NCBI GenBank assembly: GCA_023392125.1
Contig: JAEVZS010000029.1
Location: forward strand, 8,716-72,715
Direction: 5' to 3'
Length of the DNA stretch: 64,000 nt
Source: Bacteroidota bacterium
GTDB lineage: Bacteria; Bacteroidota; Bacteroidia; Cytophagales; Cytophagaceae
Shown: piece by piece, positions 40,959 to 50,974 of the stretch
How positions within the stretch are numbered: the first letter of the stretch is position 1
How the letters are laid out: each line of letters opens with the position of its first letter
Position numbers and translations under genes: made by a program
Notes under the pieces: model-generated
Told to the model about the DNA's origin: nothing
What the model saw: only the letters and a program-made list of their open reading frames with translations
Databases searched by the model: none

Positions 40959-42870
40959 TTTTTTTGCTTCTGAGCGCCATAATCTCGCTGATCATATCCG
41001 AGGCATAGCCTTTGCTTACACACTCATCAGCATAGCGAAGCGCCTGTCCGGGATCATTCAGCTTATAATATATCTCCGCGATATTGGCCTTATACATGAT
41101 CTCATCAGGGTATGTGGCAGAAGCCTTTTCAAAACAGGTCAACGCTTCCTGATAACGCTTTTCTTCATCCAGAAGACACCCGTAGTGGTTGTAAATGCGC
41201 GCCAGCGCATACGGATCTCCCTTCGTTTTCTCTACAAAGTACTCCTCCCTCGCATACGAAGCATCATAACCCTGTGTGTACCACAGCAGACGCGCCTCAT
41301 AAAAATACATCAGCGCAAATTCGGGATATTGCTCCAGCGTAGTCCGGCAGAGTTCCTGAGCCTCAGCAAAGGCCTTCTGCTGTATCAGCTCATAGACACG
41401 CTTCAGCAATTCATTCTTCGTATTTTTCTCCTTTGCTTTCCGGATCTTTTTCTTCACTACAGACAGACTGTCCGATACAATTTCTTTTTCAAATGCTGTA
41501 AAGGGTAAGACTACACCACTACATTTCACGGAAAAAGACACATCTCCCTTCTCCACATCCAGGTTTATCTCAAAGGAAATATCAGCTCCCGCACAGCCGG
41601 TAGTCTGCAGCAATCCGCAGAGCTTTTCGGCATCGATATGGAGCCTGGCCCAACGATAGCACTCATACGAAAACTCCAGCATCAACGGCAGAAAACGCAT
41701 TTCAAGTATATGAAAGCCAGCCTCTCTGCCGTTATCCGTACCTCCACGCACATCGTATACCGTAAGAACATGTTCCTCCAGACCGCTACCTGTCACCTGC
41801 CAGCGGCAGGCAAAATCTGACAGAAGGGACCGCTGCCGTACCCGCTCCAGCAAGACACGGGAATCTTCCAGCTTTTCGGTATTGTCCTGCAGCCATTCAT
41901 ACATCGTAAAGCCAAGCAGCGCCTTTTTCTTCGCTTCATCCGCCGGTACAGGCTTCAGATACACCGGCTCAACAACAGCATATTCACGATTATACAGATG
42001 CACCCTGCCGCCTTCCCCGAGAGACAATGTGACCGGATCGGTCCGTTCTCCCCTCAGCAGCTTTGACTGATCAAGCGGATAGTTGTTTTCTATGTACACA
42101 AGCTTCTGAAACGGGAAACCGATTTCCTCCTGATACCAGCAGTCTTCTGTCACCGAATACCAAGAAATACGCAACCGGTCAGCATCTTTGGGAATATGAA
42201 CGGTAGTAGCAAAAACCGTATTATATAAATATGCATTACGTTCTTTCAGCGACATAATACGCGTAGCAGCCCTGCGCATAGCTGGCCGATCATTAACAAA
42301 GGCATTGCCCAGCAATTTCCTTTCCGTATTCAGAAAAACGATTTCCTCCATATATATCTGCAGCTCCGCATCCCAGATTACACTCAGAGACAGAGGCCTG
42401 AAATGACGCGCCTGAAAATACAGCAAGCGCCGGTACGACAGATGCTGAGCAAAAAAATACAAGCCTGGGATACCAAATACGACAAACATCCAGGCACAAA
42501 AATACCAGCCATAAAATACACCTGTCTTCTGATAAGTGACCAGTATATACATACCGACATTGACAGTAAGCTCTGCACCCAGAATAACCAGAAATGTCGG
42601 CAACAGGGATAACATAACAATATAACCAGGTACGGCACGTGAACGGGAATGAGCTCCGTTGGGAGTAGCGTTTTTAAATCCGTGATATATACCAGTAGCT
42701 ACGAAAGCTATAAGTACATTGACGACCAGCATAGGAACAAGTCCAAGGAAGTACAGGATCGGGTAAGACACAACAGCAACAGCTGTCAGGGGTAATACCG
42801 GCAAAGTCAGAAACTCTGACAGATTAAAAAACGGAGGCTCGGCTTTTGTATAGGAAGTATAAGCTTTCAA
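40942..42870 (-). CDS. Membrane-anchored TPR protein of unknown function
   Basis: 642 residues. The N-terminal ~160 contain four hydrophobic helices (LPVLPLTAVAVVSYPILYFL; LVPMLVVNVLIAFVATGIY; IVMLSLLPTFLVILGAELTV; WYFCAWMFVVFGIPGLYFFA). A soluble region (~165-480) of unknown fold and a Lys-rich linker follow. The C-terminus has TPR repeats from ~residue 500 (AFAEAQELCRTTLEQYPEFA; RYQEALTCFEKASATYPDEI; DPGQALRYADECVSKGY). Probably an inner-membrane scaffold with cytoplasmic TPRs. First gene of the minus-strand trio 42870-38558. Confidence 0.8.
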   Translation of the reverse strand: MKAYTSYTKAEPPFFNLSEFLTLPVLPLTAVAVVSYPILYFLGLVPMLVVNVLIAFVATGIYHGFKNATPNGAHSRSRAVPGYIVMLSLLPTFLVILGAELTVNVGMYILVTYQKTGVFYGWYFCAWMFVVFGIPGLYFFAQHLSYRRLLYFQARHFRPLSLSVIWDAELQIYMEEIVFLNTERKLLGNAFVNDRPAMRRAATRIMSLKERNAYLYNTVFATTVHIPKDADRLRISWYSVTEDCWYQEEIGFPFQKLVYIENNYPLDQSKLLRGERTDPVTLSLGEGGRVHLYNREYAVVEPVYLKPVPADEAKKKALLGFTMYEWLQDNTEKLEDSRVLLERVRQRSLLSDFACRWQVTGSGLEEHVLTVYDVRGGTDNGREAGFHILEMRFLPLMLEFSYECYRWARLHIDAEKLCGLLQTTGCAGADISFEINLDVEKGDVSFSVKCSGVVLPFTAFEKEIVSDSLSVVKKKIRKAKEKNTKNELLKRVYELIQQKAFAEAQELCRTTLEQYPEFALMYFYEARLLWYTQGYDASYAREEYFVEKTKGDPYALARIYNHYGCLLDEEKRYQEALTCFEKASATYPDEIMYKANIAEIYYKLNDPGQALRYADECVSKGYASDMISEIMALRSKKNEKAV

Positions 42871-43281
42871 CGTAAATTAGTTAATTAGTAACAAGTTTAT
42901 ATTCTTTTCTGTCAGTGAAATTAGTTTACAGCGCGAATTAACATAATTCAGTAAACGGGTCCGGTTCTACTGTATCAATCTCCGGCAACCGAGCCGGATT
43001 AGTATTCAGTTCGTTGTAGCCTGATTGCTCTCCGGTTATTTTATCTATCCGGTAATTGGTAAAAGATCCGTTCATTCGGATATAGATAAAGCAGAGAGTG
43101 CTGTATATTTGTATATAAATCTATTGATAAATACAGATATCATCATGACAGATCAGCAAATTTCCTGATTAAATGAGAAGAAAAGTTTTTGACTCCAAGA
43201 TTTTTCTGCTGATCACCCCGGAAGAATTAAATAAAGATCAAACGATTATTTTTGTATGCTATTAAAATCAACTATCTCCCC
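42871..43281. other. Divergent intergenic region with promoter boxes
   Basis: 411 bp between the TPR membrane gene and the DKNYY gene. TATATTTG (43104-43111) and TATTTTTG (43247-43254) match TAnnTTTG on the plus strand; the second is 27 nt before ATG 43282 and is the better-placed promoter. No gene seen. Confidence 0.45.
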
Positions 43282-44382
43282 ATGTCTCTGTTCATAAGCA
43301 TTGTCACTACCCTGCTCTGCCTGCCCTGGCCCGGATTTGTCCTGATGTCGCCCATGGCAATTGCTGCAGAAGGGTTTTCCAGCAGCAAAACCTCCATTAT
43401 ACAGGCAATGGTGTTTTTCATCTATCCCGCTGGTATATTTCTCCTGCTCAAAGTTGCAGGCCTCTCATTTTACGGCACGGATCCTCTTCGCTGGGCAGTG
43501 GCAATATTCGCCATAGGTACGCTCATATCGCTGGCCTACGGACTACCCCGGCTACTGAGCAACCTGTATAAGGGCATACCTAACGATAGCTACCACATCG
43601 GAAAAAACAATGTGTATTTCAACGGCTGTCTCATAAAAGGCGCAGATCCCGATACATTTGTCCAATACCATGGCATAGGGTACGATCTCAATGACAGGAA
43701 CCTCACGTATATCACTATTCCGCATGCTTATTACAGCAAAGACAGGAACTATGTATATCTTGAGAACAAACGACTGCCAGAGGCTGATGCTGAAACCTTC
43801 GATCAGCTGGCAAATGACGGTACCCGATCCTACTGGCATGACAAACGGAATGCGTACTATAAATGGATGCGCATCCCTGAAGCCGACGGAGCTACCTTCC
43901 GCTATCTCGGTTATCCGTATACCTGTGACAAGAACCAGGTATTTTTCGAAAACAAGGTAGTTCCCGGTGCCGATGTAGCTACGTTCCGTTCCCTGGGAGG
44001 ACACGCAGGACGCGATGCGTACAACGTATTCGTACATGCTCTGCGCGCGGACAACGTACAGGATGTAGCAAGCTTTGAAACCCAGCTGCTGGACAATGAC
44101 TGGTTTGGCCGGGACAAAGCGCAGATTTATTCGGTCCGGTACGCTCCGCCTCATCCGTTGCTCGCCTTTCCGGATGCAGACCCGGAAACGTTTGAGACCG
44201 TAGGGAATCATTATGCCAAAGACAAAAACCGGGTATACTACTATGGCTACAGCAAACCGGAGATTGCCGTACTGGAAGGCGCGAACCCTGTCACATTCCG
44301 GCTTCACTATGACCGCGAAAAGAATACAGATGCCACCGATGGCGAACGATACTACGGGAGCGGAATTTTATACACAGAGTAA
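43282..44382 (+). CDS. DKNYY-repeat membrane protein
   Basis: 366 residues from ATG 43282 (a TTG frame begins at 43252). Three hydrophobic helices (to about residue 95) precede tandem DKNYY-type repeats: each has a (K/R)DxxxVYxxxxxLPEADxxTF unit, seen as SKDRNYVYLENKRLPEADAETF-like, CDKNQVFFENKVVPGADVATF-like and AKDKNRVYYYGYSKPE. The DKNYY family is common in Bacteroidota and may be surface- or toxin-immunity-associated; its activity is unknown. It opens a three-gene plus-strand unit of uncharacterised proteins. Confidence 0.8.
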   Translation: MSLFISIVTTLLCLPWPGFVLMSPMAIAAEGFSSSKTSIIQAMVFFIYPAGIFLLLKVAGLSFYGTDPLRWAVAIFAIGTLISLAYGLPRLLSNLYKGIPNDSYHIGKNNVYFNGCLIKGADPDTFVQYHGIGYDLNDRNLTYITIPHAYYSKDRNYVYLENKRLPEADAETFDQLANDGTRSYWHDKRNAYYKWMRIPEADGATFRYLGYPYTCDKNQVFFENKVVPGADVATFRSLGGHAGRDAYNVFVHALRADNVQDVASFETQLLDNDWFGRDKAQIYSVRYAPPHPLLAFPDADPETFETVGNHYAKDKNRVYYYGYSKPEIAVLEGANPVTFRLHYDREKNTDATDGERYYGSGILYTE

Positions 44383-44430
44383 ACACACTTTTTGAAAAAG
44401 ACACTTCGGTGCGGATCACCCGACATACAC

Positions 44431-46353
44431 ATGTACAAACTGGAAATAATACAACCTGAAGAAACGTGGATTGCTGCCATCAGTCCGGACCGGCACCGAA
44501 TTGATAAATACCTTCACGGCCTGCCAGAAGAAATACAGGCACAATCCTCCTGTGACCGCATTTCACCCCAGGCATTTCCGCTGATTCTGCTCGAATACAG
44601 CGAGCCGTCTCCGGAAACCGGCTCCCGGTTTGAGTTTTGCACGCTGGAAGCACTGCAGGAACGCATCGATCTGCAGCGCAGACAAAGAACAGACGATGAA
44701 GAGCATGTATACTTCCGGTATTATTTCTTCGATGAAGATTATTTTCAGGCTGCTCCCAACGAAAACTATATGCATTACCTGCCACATACTGCAGTCACCA
44801 ACCTTGTGCTGGGCGAGCCATACCCCATTTCTGTTTTCCATGAGAAAATAAAGCAATATGCTTCCGGCTATGACATCGACAGCCTGGATGCCCTTTTTGA
44901 ACAAACCCAAATCATCCATACTTCCCTTCCGGAAAAAGAAGATCTTGCCCTCAATGGCTATGACAGATTGTTCTGGGACATGAACTATGACCATGCCTGC
45001 GGCAAGCTCACCGATGCCGGTATAGAATACCTGCTGCCAATGGTTGATAAAATGGAAATACTACTGGGTGAGAAAAAATGGCAGCACCGAAGCTATGCCC
45101 TTCATATTGTGCTGGAAAAAGCCTGTAAAGAAAAAAATGACTCGGTGGTTTCATTGCTTCAGGGAACCATACATGCTTTTGAAAATTATCTGCTTACACA
45201 CCCTGAGGAAAAACCGGATATCCACCGTATGCTGGCACAGGCCTTCCAATGGATGATGGAGGCTGATTGTCAGAATGCTCTCAGATACTGGAATATGGCA
45301 ATGGCCGAAATGCAGAAAGCGGTAAAGCATGCCCCGGAGGAAGCTTCCTGGTTTTCTATACTTGAGCTGATCTATGCATCTCCGGTCAATGACGAAAACA
45401 TAAAAGCAGCACAAGCCGAAGCGCAAAAAAGCTTCATCACAGAGACAGGCACTCTGGAGAAGAAGCTTGGCGGTATGCTGGCATATCGCATCGCACAGGC
45501 ATACCAGCAGCTGCGGGAGCATTGGGAATGGAAAAAACCTGAGGAAGCTTTTCCGGAAGAAGAAGCCCGTTCCTGGGCCGAAAAATCGCTTGCTTACCAA
45601 CCCAGGGAAATCTCCCGCATGGACTTGCATGAGTGCGCGCAATTTTACCACCGGACAGGCTCCGCGGAAAGACGTATAGAATTTCTCGAAAAAACCATCA
45701 CTCTATATGAGCGGGTTTTGGCAGCAACCAGCGACTGCGCCTTTGAGGTATATTATATCGCCGGCCTTTGGAAAGAAATAGCAGAAATCCATATTGAAAG
45801 CAACAGTTTGTCACTTGCTGACGAAGCAATGGTAAAGGCACAGCAAATCTATGATCGGTACCAGCAAACGATCAGACTCAACCCTTCCACTTTCCTTCAC
45901 TATGCAGAATTTCTGGAATACTGCTTCTTCAGCTATCCGGGTAATATCAATAAACCGTCTCTGGCAGCACTCAACAATATAGCCTGTGAAGTGGAAATAC
46001 AATCTGAAGGATTTCTCAGCTATCCGTACCTGCTGCTCATGAAAATCGCATTGCATGAAAACAATGAAGCGCAGGCCGTGCTTGAACTGACCAAAAGCCT
46101 TATATTGCATGAGCTCTGTGCAGAATCGGTATATGAAGATCTTTGGAAAAATTTCAAAGACAGCAATTACAGGCAACTCAGCGCATTCCTTTATGATACC
46201 ATGCAGTTTATCAAGGAAATAAGAGAAAACTATTATTACCATCCCGGGTTACGCTGGAAGCAGCTGTGCACCATGACAGCCGGGGAGCTGACCGGATATT
46301 GGGAAAAACGAAAAAAAGAACTAAGAAACAGATCTGTAACGGATTCTGAATAA
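44431..46353 (+). CDS. Uncharacterised TPR-like protein
   Basis: 640 residues from ATG 44431 (TTG frame open to 44392). The N-terminal ~160 residues are an alpha/beta domain (YKLEIIQPEETWIAAISPDR). The remainder is helical with TPR-like pairs and many conserved Trp/Tyr (PEEASWFSILELIYASPV; WKEIAEIHIESNSLSLADEA; RLNPSTFLHYAEFLEYCFF). No signal peptide or membrane helix. Not recognised as a named family. It lies 48 nt after the DKNYY gene and 12 nt before the next gene, so is in one operon. Confidence 0.75.
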   Translation: MYKLEIIQPEETWIAAISPDRHRIDKYLHGLPEEIQAQSSCDRISPQAFPLILLEYSEPSPETGSRFEFCTLEALQERIDLQRRQRTDDEEHVYFRYYFFDEDYFQAAPNENYMHYLPHTAVTNLVLGEPYPISVFHEKIKQYASGYDIDSLDALFEQTQIIHTSLPEKEDLALNGYDRLFWDMNYDHACGKLTDAGIEYLLPMVDKMEILLGEKKWQHRSYALHIVLEKACKEKNDSVVSLLQGTIHAFENYLLTHPEEKPDIHRMLAQAFQWMMEADCQNALRYWNMAMAEMQKAVKHAPEEASWFSILELIYASPVNDENIKAAQAEAQKSFITETGTLEKKLGGMLAYRIAQAYQQLREHWEWKKPEEAFPEEEARSWAEKSLAYQPREISRMDLHECAQFYHRTGSAERRIEFLEKTITLYERVLAATSDCAFEVYYIAGLWKEIAEIHIESNSLSLADEAMVKAQQIYDRYQQTIRLNPSTFLHYAEFLEYCFFSYPGNINKPSLAALNNIACEVEIQSEGFLSYPYLLLMKIALHENNEAQAVLELTKSLILHELCAESVYEDLWKNFKDSNYRQLSAFLYDTMQFIKEIRENYYYHPGLRWKQLCTMTAGELTGYWEKRKKELRNRSVTDSE

Positions 46354-46365
46354 GCAACGATAACA

Positions 46366-47547
46366 ATGCACCAGACACTATATGCACAAATACAGGAAGA
46401 GTTTGACCGGATTGCTGACACCTTCAGCCAAAAGGAAAAAGCAATCCTTGAAGACGAAAATCTGATTATCCTGCAGTCAAAATACAACCTGCATGATATA
46501 CAGCCATACCATGCGCAGCTCACCAATGAAACGTTGCCTCCGGACGCAAAACTGATCATCGAATCGGAAGAAGATTTTGACCCCGAGCTGGATGATTTGT
46601 ATGACTACAGAATTGATTTTGAAAGCAGGAAAGCTTATCTCAAAAGACTGCATTTCGGCGAAGACGTGTTTTACAGCACTATTTATGAATACCACGAGGA
46701 TGAGGAATACCACAAAAGCTTTTCCATATACCAGAACAACGGAAATATAAAAGCAACCAACCTGAGCTATCTGTATTTCAGAGATGGTCTTCCCTATCAG
46801 TTTATAGAGTGCACTGAATACGGCATTTCGCTCAAAACCTATACCTGTGACGATACATTCATAAAAAGCTATAAGCTTGAGTGGCCGGATTACGACCATC
46901 ACTGTATCGGAGAGCTAAGCTACAATCCGGACGGCGATCTGATAAAGATTGTCGAGACTGTTTCGGACGGAAGAGTCCGTCTGTTGTTTGAAGCAGGACT
47001 GGAAACCAGAGATATTGAAACCGTGCTGGAAGAGCTGGAAAATTTTCTGGTTGAAAATATCGCTGACCAGATTCTTGAAAAAGTCAGCATTGAGGAGCCC
47101 GTATATTGCATACTGTTTGAATATACCATGCAGGGTCCTTTCCCTCCCGCCATCGCTTTCGGCGTGGCTTCCGAAATAGAGGGCACATTTGAAGATCACG
47201 CACCCTGTGAGCTGTACAATGCCCCCGACATGCGGTATTTTTCCGAACATGATAAACCCAGGCTGGTCAACATCGATTTTTATCCGGAAGACATTCAGTC
47301 CGCGTATCTGATCACCACCGCGCACAGCACCAACATTCCCTGGCAGGACGAAGAAGCCTCCGAAACCTGGGAACAGCAGGTCAAAGATGTATACCTGCGT
47401 GTCTGCAAACGGCTGATGCATTTTGATTTCTCATCATCCTTTACCAAAACAGCACACTTCCTGGTCATGGCCCGTGATTTTGAGCAATGCAACGAGGAAG
47501 AGCTTTTTGAAGAAATGATGAAATACAAGAGGGAGAAGGGGCTGTAG
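46366..47547 (+). CDS. Uncharacterised acidic protein
   Basis: 393 residues, strongly acidic, no signal peptide. Segments such as ESEEDFDPELDDLYDYRIDF, the phrase VYCILFEYTMQGPFPPAIAF and a C-terminal WEQQVKDVYLRVCKRL recall the DUF4303/SMI1-like immunity-type proteins of polymorphic toxin loci, but I cannot assign it firmly. Third gene of the unit starting at 43282; 12 nt after the preceding stop. Converges on a luciferase-like monooxygenase gene. Confidence 0.7.
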   Translation: MHQTLYAQIQEEFDRIADTFSQKEKAILEDENLIILQSKYNLHDIQPYHAQLTNETLPPDAKLIIESEEDFDPELDDLYDYRIDFESRKAYLKRLHFGEDVFYSTIYEYHEDEEYHKSFSIYQNNGNIKATNLSYLYFRDGLPYQFIECTEYGISLKTYTCDDTFIKSYKLEWPDYDHHCIGELSYNPDGDLIKIVETVSDGRVRLLFEAGLETRDIETVLEELENFLVENIADQILEKVSIEEPVYCILFEYTMQGPFPPAIAFGVASEIEGTFEDHAPCELYNAPDMRYFSEHDKPRLVNIDFYPEDIQSAYLITTAHSTNIPWQDEEASETWEQQVKDVYLRVCKRLMHFDFSSSFTKTAHFLVMARDFEQCNEEELFEEMMKYKREKGL

Positions 47548-47570
47548 CAAGGCTTATCGCTCTCTGCCCC

Positions 47571-48602
47571 CTATTTCTTCAGCGCTTCCCGTACTTTGGG
47601 AGCGATCTTTGTCCCGAAGATCTCGATTGATTTCATCAGAGAAGCATGCGAAGGACCACCCACATCCATATGCGCGGAGAAACGGGTAAGACCAAACAGC
47701 TCATGCATTTCCAGAATTTTATTGATTGCTTCGCTGGCATCACCTATGATCAGGTGACCGCTCTTGCCCCGGCCGTAATCGTACTGACCACGGGAGTACG
47801 GCTGCCAGCCCCTGGTACGGCCGATGCGATTCATCTGGTCAGAGTAAACCGGATAGTACTCATCGGCAGTTTTTCTGCTGTCATCTCCAAAGAAGCAATG
47901 CATATGCACGCCCACTTCAAACGCCTTCATATCGTGTTTGTAATGCTGGTAAGCTTCCTGATAGTAATTAAACAGTGGCTGAAACTGAATCGGATTACCA
48001 CCAATAATAGCGAAGATCACCGGCAATCCGGCTTTGGCTGCACGAACAACCGACTCCGGCGTTCCTCCTACGGCTACCCAGATTTTGAGCCGGTTGTCTA
48101 CTGCACGTGGCAAGACCTCCTGATTGTCGAGCGCTGCACGATATTTTCCTTTCCAGGTAATACGTTGCTCCTGGTTTATTTTTACCAGAAGATCCAGCTT
48201 TTCTTCAAACAGTCCGTTATAGTCTTTTAGATCGTAGCCATATACGGGAAAAGACTCTGTGAAACTGCCCCTTCCGGCAGTAATCTCCGCCCGGCCGCTG
48301 CTGATCTGATCGATCGTGGCAAAACTCTGGTAGATCCGCACAGGATCAGATGAGCTCAGAACGGTAACAGCGCTTCCCAGCTTAATACGTCTGGTAACAG
48401 TAGCTGCAGCTGCCAGAACTATTTCCGGTACAGAGACTGCATAATCCGGACGGTGATGCTCTCCTATGCCAAAGAAATCGAGACCGGTTTCATCCATCAG
48501 CTTTATCTCCTCGATCAGTTCCCGCAGCCGTTCGCCGGCCGGAAGAGGTTTCCCCTGCTGATCGTAATGGTTATCTCCAAACATGCCTACGCCTAATTCC
48601 AT
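47571..48602 (-). CDS. LLM-class flavin-dependent oxidoreductase
   Basis: 343 residues from ATG 48602 (open frame to 48674). Bacterial luciferase-like (beta/alpha)8 monooxygenase: LGVGMFGDNHYD at the N-terminus, FFGIGEHHRPDYAVSVP, then RIKLGSAVTVLSSSDPVRIY, ITAGRGSFTESFPVYG and GLPVIFAIIGGNPIQF. These fit the F420-independent, FMN-using group near YhbW/MsnO8. Typical substrates are small xenobiotic or aldehyde molecules; none can be specified. It stands alone, divergent from fabV. Confidence 0.9.
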   Translation of the reverse strand: MELGVGMFGDNHYDQQGKPLPAGERLRELIEEIKLMDETGLDFFGIGEHHRPDYAVSVPEIVLAAAATVTRRIKLGSAVTVLSSSDPVRIYQSFATIDQISSGRAEITAGRGSFTESFPVYGYDLKDYNGLFEEKLDLLVKINQEQRITWKGKYRAALDNQEVLPRAVDNRLKIWVAVGGTPESVVRAAKAGLPVIFAIIGGNPIQFQPLFNYYQEAYQHYKHDMKAFEVGVHMHCFFGDDSRKTADEYYPVYSDQMNRIGRTRGWQPYSRGQYDYGRGKSGHLIIGDASEAINKILEMHELFGLTRFSAHMDVGGPSHASLMKSIEIFGTKIAPKVREALKK

Positions 48603-48978
48603 ATGCGCTATTCTTTTTTGTAAAGATACGAAAAGGATCGCTTTTACACCGGCCAGGCTGCCATATATGCACATCAGCCGGCAGATAATACAACCGGATA
48701 TCCGGGATATAGTTTTTCTGCATTATTTCAGAAAACAGCACTGGTCAGATTCCGTAAACGCGGATATTCCGTTTTCACAATAACTATTAAAAATGAGCAA
48801 ACCTGCTATAAAGCCCTGTAATTATCAGATTTAAAATCAACAATTTGCTTTTTAATCTCCTGATTCTGTTCAACTATTTAAATACATGGCTCAATTCTGT
48901 ATGAAAAACGCAATATTGCATATATTTACAGGCTAACACGATCTTTGAAGAACAAGAGAGAGATAAAATTTGCAGAAT
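48603..48978. other. Divergent intergenic region
   Basis: 376 bp between the monooxygenase and fabV. Contains a 12-bp perfect palindrome CCGGATATCCGG (48694-48705) of unknown meaning and AT-rich stretches. No gene and no clear promoter box identified. Confidence 0.45.
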
Positions 48979-50169
48979 ATGGTAATAGAACCAAGAATGA
49001 GAGGATTTATCTGTTTGACTTCACATCCCGCGGGTTGTGAAAGAAACGTGCTAAATCAGATTGAGTATACCAGAGACAAAGGCCCGGTTTCCGGCCCTAA
49101 AAATGTACTGGTTATAGGAGCATCCACAGGCTTCGGACTTGCATCCAGAATTGTGAGTGCATTTGGAGCAAACGCCTCAACCATAGGCGTATTTTTTGAA
49201 AAAGCGCCTTCAGAAGGAAAAACAGCTTCTCCCGGCTGGTACAACAGCGCAGCCTTTCAGAAAGAAGCCCAAAAAGCAGGACTTTATGCAAAAAGCATTA
49301 ACGGAGACGCTTTTTCCGATGATATCAAAAACAAAACGATTGATCTGATAAAAAAAGACCTTGGCAAAATAGACCTGATTATATACAGCCTGGCTTCTCC
49401 TGTGCGTACTCATCCGAAAACAGGCGTTACGCATCGTTCTGTACTCAAACCGATAGGTCAGAACTTTACCAATAAGACGGTAGACTTTCATACCGGAAAG
49501 GTTTCCGAGATCAGCATAGATCCGTGCAATGAAGAGGATATCGAAAATACGATCGCTGTAATGGGTGGAGAAGACTGGCAAATGTGGCTGGAAGCGCTTC
49601 TGGCCGCAGATGTACTGTCTGAAAATGTAATGACGCTGGCATACTCCTATATCGGACCACAGCTTACAGAAGCTGTTTACCGGAAAGGTACCATAGGAAA
49701 AGCCAAAGATCATCTGGAAGCCACAGCCTTCAAAATAACAGATCTGCTGAAACAGGTGAACGGAAAAGCATATGTTTCTGTCAATAAGGCTCTGGTAACT
49801 CAGGCAAGCTCGGCTATACCAGTCATTCCTCTGTACATCAGTCTTCTTTATAAAACGATGAAAGAAAGCGGAATTCACGAGGGATGTATCGAGCAAATAG
49901 ACAGACTGTTCAGAGAACGTCTGTATACAGGCGGGGCAATACCTACGGATGAAAATGGAAGAATCCGGATTGACGACTGGGAAATGAGAGAAGATATTCA
50001 GAACAGGATCTCTGAATTGTGGTCACAGGCCGATACCGATACCCTCGCATCGATCGGAGATCTGCAGGGATATAAATCCGATTTTCTCAATCTTTTCGGA
50101 TTTGGTTTTCCGGAGGTCAATTATCTGGAAGACGTGAACGAAAACATACAAATCGAAGAGCTGCAATAA
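48979..50169 (+). CDS. fabV: Trans-2-enoyl-CoA/ACP reductase
   Basis: 396 residues from ATG 48979 (TTG frame from 48970), beginning MVIEPRMRGFICLTSHPAGC, the hallmark of FabV. The cofactor motif VLVIGASTGFGLASRI and the SDR-like active site with Tyr in AYSYIGPQL and Lys in KGTIGKAK (YX8K spacing) are present. It performs the NADH-dependent last reduction of each fatty-acid elongation round and is insensitive to triclosan, unlike FabI. Monocistronic with a strong terminator. It may replace or supplement FabI elsewhere in the genome. Confidence 0.97.
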   Translation: MVIEPRMRGFICLTSHPAGCERNVLNQIEYTRDKGPVSGPKNVLVIGASTGFGLASRIVSAFGANASTIGVFFEKAPSEGKTASPGWYNSAAFQKEAQKAGLYAKSINGDAFSDDIKNKTIDLIKKDLGKIDLIIYSLASPVRTHPKTGVTHRSVLKPIGQNFTNKTVDFHTGKVSEISIDPCNEEDIENTIAVMGGEDWQMWLEALLAADVLSENVMTLAYSYIGPQLTEAVYRKGTIGKAKDHLEATAFKITDLLKQVNGKAYVSVNKALVTQASSAIPVIPLYISLLYKTMKESGIHEGCIEQIDRLFRERLYTGGAIPTDENGRIRIDDWEMREDIQNRISELWSQADTDTLASIGDLQGYKSDFLNLFGFGFPEVNYLEDVNENIQIEELQ

Positions 50170-50197
50170 GCTACAGTTAAAAAATCAAAAATTAACG

Positions 50198-50228
50198 GCC
50201 CTTGTTCTATTAAGAACAAGGGCTGTTT
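50198..50228 (+). terminator. Terminator after fabV
   Basis: GCCCTTGTTCT (50198-50208) pairs with AGAACAAGGGC (50213-50223) across ATTA, followed by TGTTTC. Confidence 0.88.
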
Positions 50229-50305
50229 CAATTACCTATAACCAGTTTACCCGGATTCGGCTTTTTTACCGTATTATTCCTGTGATCCGCAGCCAGCCTG
50301 CACCC

Positions 50306-50974
50306 TCATATTTTTTTTAAAATATAAAGCATACCGTCTTTTTCTCCATAGCTGTCTCTGAGCTCTTTCCTGCTGGTGCAAACTTCCACAGGCCCTTTAT
50401 TGTATGGCTGCACCAGCCCAAGGTCAGGCCGGTTGATCCATAGCCCGGACTCCTCTTCATAGTGCTTGCGGTGCACAAAGATATTGGCTACTTTCAGCTG
50501 CAGCATATCATGTATGGGTCGGTTAAGCATAAGCCCGGCCCGGCTATTGGCAAAAATAATCACATCCTGATTGTTGGTCATTATGACAGCGTCGTCAATA
50601 AGCTCGATAGCCTCATACACATAGTGTTTTTTTACAACTTTTTCCTCCAGCTCTTCGGCAAGCATATTCAGCAATAAGCCCAAATTGGCAAACATGGTAT
50701 TAGTTCCGGGTATTTCCACCCGTTTCGAAAAATCCCCTTTGGCCACTGAGTTCACCACCTGACTGAGTATATCAAATTTATTGATCAGCTCATCACATTG
50801 AATCTTTGTTTCCAGCAACTCATTCGTCATCTGAAACAGCGAATGATATCGGTAGTGATTATCAAGCGTTCCCTCTTCCACAAACTGCTCAAGTCGGCAG
50901 GCCAGCTCATCTCCCAGCCTTTTCAGTTCCACCATCTGATCATAGTCTGATCGTGTCAATGTAATTGTATCCAT
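50306..50974 (-). CDS. PAS-domain signalling protein with HAMP-like linker
   Basis: 222 residues, no membrane helix. Residues ~65-125 look like a HAMP/coiled-coil helix pair (VVNSVAKGDFSKRVEIPG, then LNMLAEELEEKVVKKH). From ~125 a PAS-like domain follows (ELIDDAVIMTNNQDVIIFAN, SRAGLMLNRPIHDML). There is no kinase, cyclase or output domain, so it may be a sensor or adaptor working with another protein. The layout is like the sensor half of Bacteroidota histidine kinases. Standalone gene, divergent from nothing nearby. Confidence 0.7.
   Translation of the reverse strand: MDTITLTRSDYDQMVELKRLGDELACRLEQFVEEGTLDNHYRYHSLFQMTNELLETKIQCDELINKFDILSQVVNSVAKGDFSKRVEIPGTNTMFANLGLLLNMLAEELEEKVVKKHYVYEAIELIDDAVIMTNNQDVIIFANSRAGLMLNRPIHDMLQLKVANIFVHRKHYEEESGLWINRPDLGLVQPYNKGPVEVCTSRKELRDSYGEKDGMLYILKKI

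Noticed and set aside
48694..48705. CCGGATATCCGG palindrome considered as a regulatory site
   Set aside because: A single 12-bp occurrence with no second copy or positional support.
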